64,000 bases of DNA from Pedobacter sp. MC2016-15 (GTDB taxonomy: Bacteria; Bacteroidota; Bacteroidia; Sphingobacteriales; Sphingobacteriaceae), in assembly GCF_026239695.1 (NCBI RefSeq), contig NZ_JAPIVS010000002.1, forward strand, positions 124,001 to 188,000. The letters run 5' to 3'. The notes beneath the pieces were generated by a model. The model was not told the origin of the DNA. It was given only the letters and a program-made list of their open reading frames with translations, and made no database searches. The position numbers and the translations under genes were made by a program. Shown piece by piece: positions 28,708 through 37,427 of the stretch. Position 1 is the first letter of the stretch. Each line of letters opens with the position of its first letter.

Positions 28708-29352
28708 TTAAGAAAAATCGTCAATCAGGAATACAAACAGTTCTTTCGGGCCATGAGCGCCTAGAACAAGGGTCTTTTCGATGTCTGCGGTCCTGCTGGG
28801 GCCGGTTATGGTACTGATCATCGAGGGAATTTGAGTGCCGTATTTATTTTTTATCAGCTTAAATGCATCCTTCAGGTCCATCACTAACTGACCTGTTCTT
28901 GCAATTACAATATGGTGATGAGGGAATATGCTGAGTCTTCTGCCGGCCTCATTGTAATTAGAGACCATTATAGAGCCATTGCGGGCAATCAAAGCTTCGC
29001 ACATGGTAATACCGACCTCGGCCATTTCAAAGTCTTTGTCGGTCTTGTAAAAAGGAAATTCGTAGGTGGAAAGGAGATTCTGCAGGTCAGGCTCCCAGCA
29101 ATAGATTTTTCTCCATTTGAACTTATCTGCAAGTTCGAGGATATTTTCGATGAAATCTACGCCATTTTCGCAAAAAATAAAATTGCCAGACACAGCAGTG
29201 AGCTGTTCGGCAAATAAGATTTCCGGAATCTCGTTGTTTTCTTTATAGATGGGGGTTTCCTCTAAATTCGGATAGGGATTATCTCTTTTTTCCAGCAGAG
29301 CTTTCCTTATCTTTTTTAACATCAACTCCTTTGAAGAAATATTCTCTTGCAT
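28708..29352 (-). CDS. LUD domain-containing protein (LutC-like)
   Basis: A 214-residue protein of the LUD/YkgG group. The core shows EVGITMCEALIARNGSI, HHHIVIARTGQLV and the C-terminal TGPSRTADIEKTLVLGAHGP typical of the family. In other bacteria LutC works with LutA and LutB in L-lactate oxidation; neither is present here. It lies 51 bp downstream of ftsH on the same strand. I choose ATG 29352 because the alternative GTG at 29373 sits within a hairpin. Confidence 0.87.
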   Translation of the reverse strand: MQENISSKELMLKKIRKALLEKRDNPYPNLEETPIYKENNEIPEILFAEQLTAVSGNFIFCENGVDFIENILELADKFKWRKIYCWEPDLQNLLSTYEFPFYKTDKDFEMAEVGITMCEALIARNGSIMVSNYNEAGRRLSIFPHHHIVIARTGQLVMDLKDAFKLIKNKYGTQIPSMISTITGPSRTADIEKTLVLGAHGPKELFVFLIDDFS

Positions 29353-29365
29353 ACAAAATGGATTT

Positions 29366-29387
29366 GCTGCCACCCTAAGGTGACAGC
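29366..29387 (-). promoter_or_regulatory. Hairpin in the ftsH-LUD junction
   Basis: On the minus strand GCTGTCACC pairs with GGTGGCAGC (9 bp, one G-U) around a 4-nt TTAG loop. No T-run follows, so it is not a normal terminator. It could protect the ftsH 3' end, mark a processing site or restrain LUD translation. Confidence 0.5.
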
Positions 29388-29403
29388 TCCATAAAATAAT
29401 TGA

Positions 29404-31494
29404 TTAAGATTCTGCCTGAGCAGGATTGATAGGTGCAGAAGGGTCTGTGGTTTCACCAACACCTTCATGAACAAGCCCTTCGGCTGCAGGCCCCTGGTCG
29501 CCGGTACCATTTACAAACTCGTCATAAGTGGTACGGTTATCAAATGGGCGTTTACCCAGTATCTCTTCGAGATCTGCCTGGAACAGGATTTCTTTTTCGA
29601 GTAATTTAGCTGCAAGTTTCTCTAATCCTTCTCTCTTATCTACCAGCAACTGCATTGTTCTTTCGTATACATCGCCAATCAGTTTGCGAACTTCGACATC
29701 GATTAACTCAGAAGTTTTTTCTGAATATGGTTTGTTGAAGTTATACTCATTTTGAGGATCATGGAAAGATACATTACCTACTGCCGTATTCATACCATAA
29801 ATGGTAACCATGGCGTAAGATAGTTTAGTAATTCTTTCCAGGTCATTCTGTGCACCTGTAGAGATCTTGCCAAATACAAGGTCTTCTGCCACACGGCCCC
29901 CCATTGTCATACACATACCGTCAGTAAGCTGCTCTGTAGTGTACAGGAACTGTTCTTTAGGCAAATATTGTGCATATCCAAGGGCTGCAACACCACGTGG
30001 AACGATAGATACTTTTACGAGCGGATCTGCATGTTCCAGGAACCAGCCTGCAATAGCGTGTCCTGCTTCGTGATAAGCAACGATACGTTTTTCTTCAGGA
30101 GAGATGATTTTATTTTTCTTTTCTAAACCACCAATTACACGGTCGATCGCATCCTGGAAGTCCTGCATGTCTACAGAGTCTTTATTTCTTCTGGCGGCAA
30201 TTAAAGCGGCTTCGTTACAAACGTTTGCGATTTCAGCACCTGCAAAACCCGGAGTTTGTGCAGAAAGTTTTTTGGCATCTACCACCTCATCAGTTTTGAT
30301 TGGTTTTAAGTGCACTTTAAAGATCTGCTCCCTGCCTACCAGGTCTGGTTTATCGATAGAGATCTGTCTGTCGAACCTTCCCGGACGCAATAATGCACTG
30401 TCCAGTACATCCGGACGGTTGGTTGCAGCAAGGATAATAATCCCTGAATCTGTTCCGAAACCATCCATTTCTACCAGTAGCTGGTTGAGTGTGTTTTCAC
30501 GCTCATCGTTACCGCCCATCATGCTGTTTTTTCCGCGTGCACGACCAATGGCATCCACCTCATCAATAAAGATGATACAAGGAGCTTTATCTTTAGCCTG
30601 TTTAAATAAGTCGCGGACACGTGAAGCACCCACACCTACAAACATCTCTACGAAGTCGGAACCCGACAGCGAGAAGAATGGTACCTGAGCTTCACCAGCT
30701 ACAGCTTTTGCCAGTAAGGTTTTACCTGTACCCGGAGAGCCTACCAGCAGGGCGCCTTTGGGGATCTTACCACCTAGGTTGGTATATTTTTTCGGGTTTT
30801 TAAGGAAATCCACGATCTCCATTACTTCCTGTTTTGCTTCTTCGAGGCCTGCAACATCATTAAATGTTACGTTAACCTGGCTCTCTTTGTCGAACAACGT
30901 AGCTTTAGATTTTCCGATATTGAAAATCTGACCGCCGCCGCCGCCGGCACCACCGCCCATTTTGCGCATGATGAATATCCAGAAACCGATAAACAACAAC
31001 ACAGGAATGATCACCGTAAAGAACCATGAATTGAATGTGCTCTGTCTGGTTTCTTTGACAGCGAGGATCTGGCTTTCTGCAGGAATTGTTTTCTGAGATT
31101 CTTTCAGCTGATTATCGAGAGCGTCCATTGAACCGGCAGTAAATGATACTGTAGGTCCGCCAGCAGATCCGAAATTGCTTTTGGTTTCATACTTTTTATA
31201 TTTCTCCTGGTTGAGTCTGTCCTTTTTAATAAATACATCAGCCCTTACCAGGTCTTCATATTTGTAGGCAACAATTTTCTCTACATCACCCGGTTGCAAC
31301 ATGGTGGTTTCAAATTCCCGGTAGTCAATGGTTTTATTGGTGTCATTTGTAAATAGCACAGAAACCAGTACAAGCCCTAAAATGATAGCAGCATATACCC
31401 AGAATATGTTAAAGTTAGAGCCCTTTTGAGGTTTCTTAGGAATATTTGGTATCCGCTTAATCAACTTGGGCTTATTATTTTCTTTCTCTTTCAT
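29404..31494 (-). CDS. ftsH: ATP-dependent zinc metalloprotease FtsH
   Basis: A 696-residue membrane-anchored AAA protease that degrades membrane and regulatory proteins. A first helix at ~30-48 and a second at ~156-173 flank an extracytoplasmic FtsH_ext domain. The AAA module has GSPGTGKT (near 253), FIDEVDAIG and the second region of homology. The zinc site HEAGH is near residue 472. A Gly-rich stretch (GGGAGGGGGQ) follows the second helix. The C-terminal tail is Pro/Ala/Glu-rich. It follows rsfS by 35 bp. Confidence 0.97.
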   Translation of the reverse strand: MKEKENNKPKLIKRIPNIPKKPQKGSNFNIFWVYAAIILGLVLVSVLFTNDTNKTIDYREFETTMLQPGDVEKIVAYKYEDLVRADVFIKKDRLNQEKYKKYETKSNFGSAGGPTVSFTAGSMDALDNQLKESQKTIPAESQILAVKETRQSTFNSWFFTVIIPVLLFIGFWIFIMRKMGGGAGGGGGQIFNIGKSKATLFDKESQVNVTFNDVAGLEEAKQEVMEIVDFLKNPKKYTNLGGKIPKGALLVGSPGTGKTLLAKAVAGEAQVPFFSLSGSDFVEMFVGVGASRVRDLFKQAKDKAPCIIFIDEVDAIGRARGKNSMMGGNDERENTLNQLLVEMDGFGTDSGIIILAATNRPDVLDSALLRPGRFDRQISIDKPDLVGREQIFKVHLKPIKTDEVVDAKKLSAQTPGFAGAEIANVCNEAALIAARRNKDSVDMQDFQDAIDRVIGGLEKKNKIISPEEKRIVAYHEAGHAIAGWFLEHADPLVKVSIVPRGVAALGYAQYLPKEQFLYTTEQLTDGMCMTMGGRVAEDLVFGKISTGAQNDLERITKLSYAMVTIYGMNTAVGNVSFHDPQNEYNFNKPYSEKTSELIDVEVRKLIGDVYERTMQLLVDKREGLEKLAAKLLEKEILFQADLEEILGKRPFDNRTTYDEFVNGTGDQGPAAEGLVHEGVGETTDPSAPINPAQAES

Positions 31495-31529
31495 CGTTTA
31501 TTCAAAAAATGTATAAGGTTTGTATAGGG

Positions 31530-31904
31530 TTATGCGCTTTGGTATGTCGTTGTCTGAGCATCTCCCCAAAGGTCTTCAATACCATAAAAATCTCTCTTTT
31601 CGGTTCTGAAGATATGAATAACCACGTCAAAATAATCTAATATTATCCACTCGGCGTTTTCGAGCCCTTCTTTTCTCCAGGGAGTGGCCTGAGTGCTTTT
31701 GTAAATTTCGTCCTCAACGCTATCAGCAATAGCCTTTACCTGTGTTGAAGAGTCAGCGTTGCAAACTATAAAATAATCTGATACGGAACTGTTGAGGTCT
31801 CTTAAATCGAGACGGACAATATCATGTCCTTTTTTTTCCTGCATGCCATGGACGGCTATTTCTGAAAGGTATGTAGAAAGGTTTCCTATTTTCTTTTTTA
31901 CCAT
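31530..31904 (-). CDS. rsfS: Ribosomal silencing factor RsfS
   Basis: A 124-residue protein of the RsfS/Iojap/DUF143 family that binds ribosomal protein L14 and blocks subunit joining under starvation. Conserved motifs: RLDLRDLNSSVSDYFIVC, STQVKAIADSVEDE, GLENAEWIILDYFDVVIHIF and RDFYGIEDLWGDA. Length is typical. It is first in the rsfS-ftsH-LUD unit and divergent from birA across 44 bp. Confidence 0.95.
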   Translation of the reverse strand: MVKKKIGNLSTYLSEIAVHGMQEKKGHDIVRLDLRDLNSSVSDYFIVCNADSSTQVKAIADSVEDEIYKSTQATPWRKEGLENAEWIILDYFDVVIHIFRTEKRDFYGIEDLWGDAQTTTYQSA

Positions 31905-31948
31905 TAAAATGTTTTATTTTTGATAAATAACCACTATAAAATCAACTA

Positions 31949-32728
31949 TTGCAAAATAACACTTTTTCAACATTATTTGTTGGTCAAAATCTTATCAAAT
32001 TATCAGCGGTTGATTCTACCAATAACTTTTTGAAAAGGATGGTGTCAAATTCCGAGCCATTACCCGAGGGAACTGTTATTATGGCAGAGAATCAATATGC
32101 GGGGAGAGGGCAGGCAGAAAGCAGCTGGCTTGCCGAACCAGGCAAAAATCTCACGTTTAGTCTCCTTCTGCAACCGGGCTTTTTACCTCTGGGCTCGCAA
32201 TTCAGGTTAAACATGGCAGTTAGCGTAGCCATTCAACGGGCGCTGAAAGCTTTAGTCGGCGAAGGTTTAACAATCAAATGGCCGAATGATATTTATTACG
32301 GAGATCAAAAGCTCGGCGGGATCCTGATCGAGAATATGGTGTCTGGAGGCAGGATTAAAGCCTGTATTATAGGTATAGGCCTCAATGTGAATCAGGAGGT
32401 TTTTGAGGGCGACCTGGGAAGCCGCGCGGGCTCTGTCTACCAAATTTTACATGAACATGTTAATTTAATATGGCTTTTGACTCAAATTTGCAGTCATATA
32501 GAAGCAGCGTATTTAAAATTACGGGAGGGAAGGTATCTGACACTGCGAGAAGAATACCTGGAGTGTCTGTACCTGTTTCATACAAATGCGCTGTACAGAC
32601 AAAATGGCGAGCTGTTTGAAGGCAGGATCGTAGATGTTAGCGATACCGGATTTCTGAGTTTGGAAACCGAAGCGGGTATAAAGACGTATAATTTTAAAGA
32701 AATAGAATTTATTAACCAACCGAAATAA
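31949..32728 (+). CDS. birA: Biotin--[acetyl-CoA-carboxylase] ligase
   Basis: A 259-residue biotin protein ligase. The ligase domain shows LSAVDSTNNFLKRM, AENQYAGRGQAESSW (biotinyl-AMP loop, GRGQ in place of GRGR), IKWPNDIYYGDQKLGGILIE and a short SH3-like C-terminal domain. It lacks the N-terminal DNA-binding domain of E. coli BirA, so it should be a ligase only. The start is TTG at 31949: an in-frame TAA precedes it and no ATG occurs before the conserved STNNF motif. A DsbD-like N-domain gene follows 17 bp later. Confidence 0.94.
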   Translation: MQNNTFSTLFVGQNLIKLSAVDSTNNFLKRMVSNSEPLPEGTVIMAENQYAGRGQAESSWLAEPGKNLTFSLLLQPGFLPLGSQFRLNMAVSVAIQRALKALVGEGLTIKWPNDIYYGDQKLGGILIENMVSGGRIKACIIGIGLNVNQEVFEGDLGSRAGSVYQILHEHVNLIWLLTQICSHIEAAYLKLREGRYLTLREEYLECLYLFHTNALYRQNGELFEGRIVDVSDTGFLSLETEAGIKTYNFKEIEFINQPK

Positions 32729-32745
32729 ATAAGAAAACAACAAAA

Positions 32746-33204
32746 ATGATGACCATGAAAAGAATAACCTTAGTATTTGCAATGTTATTGTTTGCCGCTC
32801 TGGGAGCCTCAGCCCAGATCGAAACACCAGTAACATGGTCTTATGCGCAAAAAAAAATCAGTAATACTGAAGCTGTAGTATATATAAAAGCGACCATTCA
32901 GGATGGATGGCATATCTATTCGCAGAATGTGAAGCCCGGAGGACCGGTAAAAACTACGATTAAATTTAATCCTTCAAAGGAGTTTACCAAAGTTGGCGGA
33001 ACAACAGAACCAAAACCGATCTCAAAATTTGAAAAGGTTTTTGATATGAATGTAGGCTACTTTGAGAAGTCGGTTGTATTTCAGCAAAAAATCAAGCTGA
33101 CAAAGCCAACGGCATCTGTTTCCGGAACGATAGAGTTCATGGTATGTGATGAATCAAGATGTCTTCCGCCGGATGAGATCAAATTTGCTGTGGTTGTAAA
33201 ATAA
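32746..33204 (+). CDS. Secreted DsbD N-terminal (alpha) domain protein
   Basis: A 152-residue exported protein. The signal peptide (~1-23) ends in LGASAQ. The rest is an immunoglobulin-like fold matching the periplasmic alpha domain of DsbD (WHIYSQNVKPGGPVKTTI), with the redox pair in VCDESRCLPPDEI near the C-terminus. In E. coli this domain is fused to DsbD; here it stands alone, and the missing parts are supplied by the next gene. The start could be at 32746 or at ATG 32755, three codons later. A terminator follows. Confidence 0.85.
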   Translation: MMTMKRITLVFAMLLFAALGASAQIETPVTWSYAQKKISNTEAVVYIKATIQDGWHIYSQNVKPGGPVKTTIKFNPSKEFTKVGGTTEPKPISKFEKVFDMNVGYFEKSVVFQQKIKLTKPTASVSGTIEFMVCDESRCLPPDEIKFAVVVK

Positions 33205-33233
33205 GCGATCGGATCAGTATATCACTCAGAAAG

Positions 33234-33261
33234 AGCCCTGTAAAACTACGGGGCTTTTTTT
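33234..33261 (+). terminator. Intrinsic terminator after the DsbD N-domain gene
   Basis: AGCCCTG pairs with CGGGGCT (7 bp, one T-G), 8-nt loop, then seven T residues including the last stem base. Confidence 0.8.
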
Positions 33262-33350
33262 GTTGGGAGGCGGATGAATATGGATATACAGTAAAATAAA
33301 CAATACGGCCCGCCCCAAAACTTTTTAAACAAGAAATTATAAGTAATTTC

Positions 33351-33373
33351 ACGGCCTCAAAGCAAGGGGCCGT
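33351..33373 (+). promoter_or_regulatory. Hairpin in the leader of the DsbD-like gene
   Basis: ACGGCCTC pairs with GGGGCCGT (8 bp, one T-G) around a 7-nt loop, 46 nt before the start codon. No T-run follows. It may be a leader structure; no riboswitch class is recognised. Confidence 0.3.
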
Positions 33374-33418
33374 CAGAATACCACTGCGGACCTGCTGAAA
33401 TAATAAATAACACTAAAA

Positions 33419-35116
33419 ATGAAGAAGTTAATATTAATGTTTATCCTGGTTTTTGGAGCTTTCCTTCTGCAATCCGGACAAAGTTTTGCTTACAGTCAGC
33501 AGCAGGATACCACTGCTGTGGCCGACGATCTTCAATTTACAGAGATCGGATCACCGGCAGACAGTGCGGCAAACGCGGTTGTGAAGGAAGATACGCTGAA
33601 GAAAGACACGGTTAAGTCGGCAACAACCGTAGCCGCTACGCAGGATTTGTCCTCGTCCGATCAGGAGAAAACATTATGGCAAACATTTATACAGGGATTG
33701 GTAGGAGGTTTTATTGCCTTTCTGATGCCTTGTATCTTTCCTATGGTGCCGCTTACAGTAAGTTATTTTACAAAAAGAGCGGGCAGCAAGGCCAAAGGAA
33801 TCGGTCAGGCCCTGATCTATGGAGCTTCTATCATTATTATATACGTTGCCTTCGGATTGTTCATTACACTGGTTTTTGGCTCTGCCAAACTCAATGAGCT
33901 GAGCAGTAGCGGAACGTTTAACTTTGCCTTTTTTATTCTGCTGGTAGTTTTCGCGGTTTCCTTTTTTGGGGCTTTTGAAATTAACCTTCCGAGCTCTATT
34001 GTCAATAAAATTGATCAGAAAGCAGATAACAGCAAGGGCCTGGGTGGAATATTTTTCATGGCGGCATCACTGGCGCTGGTTTCATTCTCTTGTACAGGAC
34101 CGATTATAGGTACACTGCTTGTGCAGGCGAGCTCTAAAGGGGAGATTCTTGCACCGGCGATCGGTATGCTTGGCTTTGCCCTGGCGCTGGCGCTACCTTT
34201 TACGCTTTCGGCAATATTCCCGGGATTTTTAAACAGCATGCCTAAGTCGGGCGGTTGGTTAAACAGCCTGAAGGTATGCCTGGGTTTCCTGGAGCTTGCC
34301 CTGGCGCTGAAGTTTCTTTCTGCTGCAGACCTGGTATGGCACTGGGACTGGTTTGACCGCGAGATCTTCCTGGTACTGTGGATTGTGATCTTTGCACTGA
34401 TGGGAATGTATATCATCGGCAAGCTTAAGTTCTCTCACGACAGTGATCTGCCTTACGTTACCGTTCCGAGGTTGTTCTTTGCGATATTCTCGTTTTCATT
34501 TGCAATGTACCTCGTACCGGGCCTTTGGGGAGCACCGGTAAATATCCTGAGCGGGATTGCACCACCCCTGAATACGCAGGATTTTATTCTTGGGGGTTCA
34601 GCGGCTGGCAGCACTGAGAGCTCGTCTTCTTTCCCGGCAACGGTAAAGTATAATGATGTGCTGCATCCGCCGCATGGCTTCAATGCCTTTTTTGACCTTG
34701 ATGAGGGGATGGCCTATGCGAAAAAGGTAAACAAGCCTGTGCTGATAGATTTTACCGGCCATGCCTGTGTAAACTGCCGGAAGATGGAAGATAAAGTTTG
34801 GATTGACCCTGAAGTTGGGCATCTGATTAAAGATGAGTTTGTGCTGGTACAATTATATGTGGATGAGCGTTCTGTGAAGATGCCGGCCGACAAAGTGCAT
34901 TACTCAAAGATTTTACGGAGTACTACTGATGATCTTGGAAGGTGGAACGGAGATTTCCAGGCCACAAAATACAATTCCAACTCCCAGCCATTTTATGTAA
35001 TGGCAGGACAGGATCTGGTTCCACTGGTTTCACCACAAGGTGCGATCTTTGACGCAAAACTATACGCTGCTTACTTACAAAGCGGACTCGATAAATTTAA
35101 AGCATCCAAGAAATAA
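33419..35116 (+). CDS. Thiol:disulfide interchange protein, DsbD-type (membrane plus thioredoxin domains)
   Basis: A 565-residue protein: signal peptide (~1-24), linker, CcdA/DsbD-beta transmembrane domain of about eight helices (~88-385), and C-terminal thioredoxin domain (~430-565). Redox cysteines are in MPCIFPMVPL (near 103), SFSCTGPIIG (near 224) and HACVNCRKMEDKVW (CxxC near 449-452). It carries electrons from cytoplasmic thioredoxin to the periplasm. The alpha domain is missing and is encoded by the preceding gene. pfkA starts 6 bp downstream. Confidence 0.92.
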   Translation: MKKLILMFILVFGAFLLQSGQSFAYSQQQDTTAVADDLQFTEIGSPADSAANAVVKEDTLKKDTVKSATTVAATQDLSSSDQEKTLWQTFIQGLVGGFIAFLMPCIFPMVPLTVSYFTKRAGSKAKGIGQALIYGASIIIIYVAFGLFITLVFGSAKLNELSSSGTFNFAFFILLVVFAVSFFGAFEINLPSSIVNKIDQKADNSKGLGGIFFMAASLALVSFSCTGPIIGTLLVQASSKGEILAPAIGMLGFALALALPFTLSAIFPGFLNSMPKSGGWLNSLKVCLGFLELALALKFLSAADLVWHWDWFDREIFLVLWIVIFALMGMYIIGKLKFSHDSDLPYVTVPRLFFAIFSFSFAMYLVPGLWGAPVNILSGIAPPLNTQDFILGGSAAGSTESSSSFPATVKYNDVLHPPHGFNAFFDLDEGMAYAKKVNKPVLIDFTGHACVNCRKMEDKVWIDPEVGHLIKDEFVLVQLYVDERSVKMPADKVHYSKILRSTTDDLGRWNGDFQATKYNSNSQPFYVMAGQDLVPLVSPQGAIFDAKLYAAYLQSGLDKFKASKK

Positions 35117-35122
35117 CAAAGA

Positions 35123-36106
35123 ATGAACAAGATTAAAAACATTGCTGTATTAACATCAGGAGGAGACGCTCCGGGAATGAACGCTGCCATCAGGGCGGTA
35201 GTAAGGGCCGGAATTTTTTACGATTTGAACGTTTTTGGGGTATACAGAGGTTATGAAGGATTAATCAATGGTGATTTTCTTCCGATGGAGCGGAAATCTG
35301 TGGCAAACATCATCCAGCGCGGGGGAACAATTCTGAAAACTGCAAGGAGTGATGAGTTTCGTACTCCGGAAGGACGCAGGAAGGCCTATGAGCAGCTGAA
35401 GACGCACCACATTGATGCATTGGTTGTGATTGGTGGTGATGGTACTTTTACAGGAGCAAACCTGTTTTCATCAGAGTTTGATATTCCTGTGATCGGTCTG
35501 CCGGGAACGATTGACAACGACCTTGCAGGAACGGATTTCACAATCGGATATGATACGGCAATTAATACTGTAGTTAATGCGATTGATAAAATCAGGGACA
35601 CTGCTGAGTCGCACGACAGGCTTTTCATTGTAGAGGTAATGGGACGTGATTCAGGACTGATTGCTTTGAGAAGTGGTATTGGCGTGGGTGCTGAAGCGAT
35701 CATGATTCCTGAAGCCAATATGGGCGTACAGGGGCTGATCAACAGGCTGGAATACGGACGTAAGGATAAAGCTTCGAAGATTATCATTGTTGCCGAAGGT
35801 GACGATGCCGGCGGAGCATTCAATGTGGGTGAAGTATTGAAGGATAAGTTCCCTAATTACGATATCAGGGTTTCTGTACTGGGGCATATCCAGCGCGGTG
35901 GTAAGCCAAGCTGCATGGACAGGGTACTGGCCAGCAGGTTTGGTGTTTCTGCAGTTGAAGGACTGCTGAATGGTGAATCAGGCAAAATGGTGGGGCAGAT
36001 CAACAAGGAGATTGTGTATACGCCTTTTGACCATGCTATTAAACATATTGATGCAGAAGAGGTGAGCCCTGTATGGCTGAAATTGGTAGAGATACTTTCA
36101 CTGTAA
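35123..36106 (+). CDS. pfkA: ATP-dependent 6-phosphofructokinase
   Basis: A 327-residue glycolytic enzyme phosphorylating fructose 6-phosphate. Motifs: TSGGDAPGMNAAIRAVVR, VIGGDGTFTGAN (Gly after GGD indicates ATP rather than pyrophosphate as donor), catalytic PGTIDNDLAGTDFTIGYDTA, and VEVMGRDSGLIAL. Also LGHIQRGGKPSCMDR near the C-terminus. It follows the DsbD-like gene by 6 bp, an unexpected pairing likely to be one transcript. Confidence 0.97.
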   Translation: MNKIKNIAVLTSGGDAPGMNAAIRAVVRAGIFYDLNVFGVYRGYEGLINGDFLPMERKSVANIIQRGGTILKTARSDEFRTPEGRRKAYEQLKTHHIDALVVIGGDGTFTGANLFSSEFDIPVIGLPGTIDNDLAGTDFTIGYDTAINTVVNAIDKIRDTAESHDRLFIVEVMGRDSGLIALRSGIGVGAEAIMIPEANMGVQGLINRLEYGRKDKASKIIIVAEGDDAGGAFNVGEVLKDKFPNYDIRVSVLGHIQRGGKPSCMDRVLASRFGVSAVEGLLNGESGKMVGQINKEIVYTPFDHAIKHIDAEEVSPVWLKLVEILSL

Positions 36107-36158
36107 CAGCACCGTAAGTACTTATTTACAGGATTGTTGAATTTAAAATCTCGGCATC

Positions 36159-36189
36159 TTGCTAATCATTAGTATTTTACTTACTTTTG
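36159..36189 (+). promoter_or_regulatory. Promoter of the rpsP operon
   Basis: TTG at 36159-36161 and TACTTTTG at 36182-36189 are separated by 20 nt, an excellent match to the Bacteroidota -33/-7 consensus. The predicted transcript would have a leader of about 50 nt before rpsP. Confidence 0.75.
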
Positions 36190-36246
36190 CGTCCCCGCAA
36201 GCATGTAGCTCCGGGAACTATGTTGAATACATAAACTTATAAAAGA

Positions 36247-36801
36247 ATGGCAACTAAAATCAGATTGCAAAGATTCGGTAAAAAAGGAAAACCTTTTTTC
36301 CACGTAGTGGTAGCGGATTCCCGCTCACCAAGAGATGGTAAATTCATTGAGCGTTTAGGTTCATACAACCCAAACACCAATCCTGCTACTATCGAAATCA
36401 ATTTCGAAAAAACATTAGACTGGGTTAACAAAGGTGCTGAGCCTACTGACACATGTCGCGCAATTCTTTCTTACAAAGGTGTTCTTTACAAAAAACACTT
36501 AGAAGGTGGTGTGAAAAAAGGTGCTTTAACTGCTGAACAGGCTGATGCTAAATTTGCAGAATGGTTAAGCGCAAAAGACAGTAAAATCGAAGGTAAAAAA
36601 GACGGCCTGACTAAATCTAAAGATGAAGTTAAAAAAGCTGCACTTGCTGCTGAAGCGAAGAAAAACGCTGATCGTGCTGCTGCTCTTGCCATCAAAAATG
36701 CACCTGTTGAAGAAGAAGTAGCAGTTGAAGAAGAAGCTCCTGTAGCTGAAGCTGAAACTGAGGCTCCTGCAACAGAAGAAAACACAGAAGAACAAGCATA
36801 G
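36247..36801 (+). CDS. rpsP: 30S ribosomal protein S16
   Basis: A 184-residue S16. The core (~1-85) begins MATKIRLQRFGKKGKPFFHV and contains PRDGKFIERLGSYNPNT. About 100 extra residues follow: a Lys/Ala-rich region, then an acidic Glu/Ala tail (PVEEEVAVEEEAPVAEAE). Such extended S16 tails occur in Bacteroidota; E. coli S16 is only 82 residues. Function of the tail is unknown. It is the first gene of the classic rpsP-rimM-trmD-rplS order. An intrinsic-terminator-like hairpin separates it from rimM. Confidence 0.97.
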   Translation: MATKIRLQRFGKKGKPFFHVVVADSRSPRDGKFIERLGSYNPNTNPATIEINFEKTLDWVNKGAEPTDTCRAILSYKGVLYKKHLEGGVKKGALTAEQADAKFAEWLSAKDSKIEGKKDGLTKSKDEVKKAALAAEAKKNADRAAALAIKNAPVEEEVAVEEEAPVAEAETEAPATEENTEEQA

Positions 36802-36820
36802 TATTTTGTAATTCTTAATC

Positions 36821-36868
36821 ATAGCGAAGTAACCTTCATCAGAATGGTTTCTTCGCTATTTTTATTTT
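36821..36868 (+). terminator. Terminator or attenuator between rpsP and rimM
   Basis: ATAGCGAAGTAACC (36821-36834) pairs with GGTTTCTTCGCTAT (36846-36859): 13 of 14 pairs, one T-T mismatch, followed by TTTTTATTTT. No promoter consensus is visible between it and rimM, so partial read-through probably sets the ratio of S16 to the processing enzymes. Confidence 0.75.
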
Positions 36869-36889
36869 AAAGAATAATTATTCACCGGG

Positions 36890-37417
36890 ATGACGCACGA
36901 AGAGGCATTTTATATAGGTTATATTACCAAAACAAAAGGGTTAAAAGGAGAGGTACAGCTGTATTTTGAATATGATGAACCGGGGCTGCTGGACCTGGAT
37001 GTGGTATTTGCTGATATCAATGGTAAAATGGTTCCGTTCTTTGTGTCGGTATACAAAATGCAGCCGAACAATACCTGCAATATCTATTTTGATGATATTG
37101 ACCATATTGACAAGGCCCAGCCGCTACTCAGAAAAAAAATCTACCTGCCATTAACCAAGATGCCTGACCGCTCTGATGAGGATTTTCATTACAATGACCT
37201 GAAAGGGTTTATTGTGACTGACGAAACTACTGGAGAGCTGGGTGAGATCATTGAAATCAATGAGTATCCGCAACATTTTGTGGCTACGGTTCATTATCAG
37301 AATAAAGAGATCATGATCCCTCTCAATGAGGATATGATTATTGAGATTGATGAGGATGAAGGGACGCTGCTGGTGGACCTCCCTGACGGATTGCTGGATA
37401 TATACCTGTCTAACTAA
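36890..37417 (+). CDS. rimM: Ribosome maturation factor RimM
   Basis: A 175-residue 16S rRNA processing factor that binds S19 during 30S head assembly. The N-terminal RimM domain shows [19 protein letters not shown], and the C-terminal PRC-barrel has [18 protein letters not shown] and [14 protein letters not shown]. Length is normal. It lies 88 bp after rpsP behind a hairpin and 10 bp before trmD. Confidence 0.95.
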   Translation: MTHEEAFYIGYITKTKGLKGEVQLYFEYDEPGLLDLDVVFADINGKMVPFFVSVYKMQPNNTCNIYFDDIDHIDKAQPLLRKKIYLPLTKMPDRSDEDFHYNDLKGFIVTDETTGELGEIIEINEYPQHFVATVHYQNKEIMIPLNEDMIIEIDEDEGTLLVDLPDGLLDIYLSN

Positions 37418-37427
37418 TTTTAAGCTT

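Noticed and set aside
29980..30005. CCACGTGGAAC in ftsH as a third parS site
   Set aside because: Only one half-site matches; the left half is AACACCAC rather than TGTTCCAC, and it is coding sequence.
31640..31652. TTATCCACT as a DnaA box
   Set aside because: Single one-mismatch copy inside rsfS coding sequence, no cluster and no AT-rich unwinding region; not evidence for an origin.
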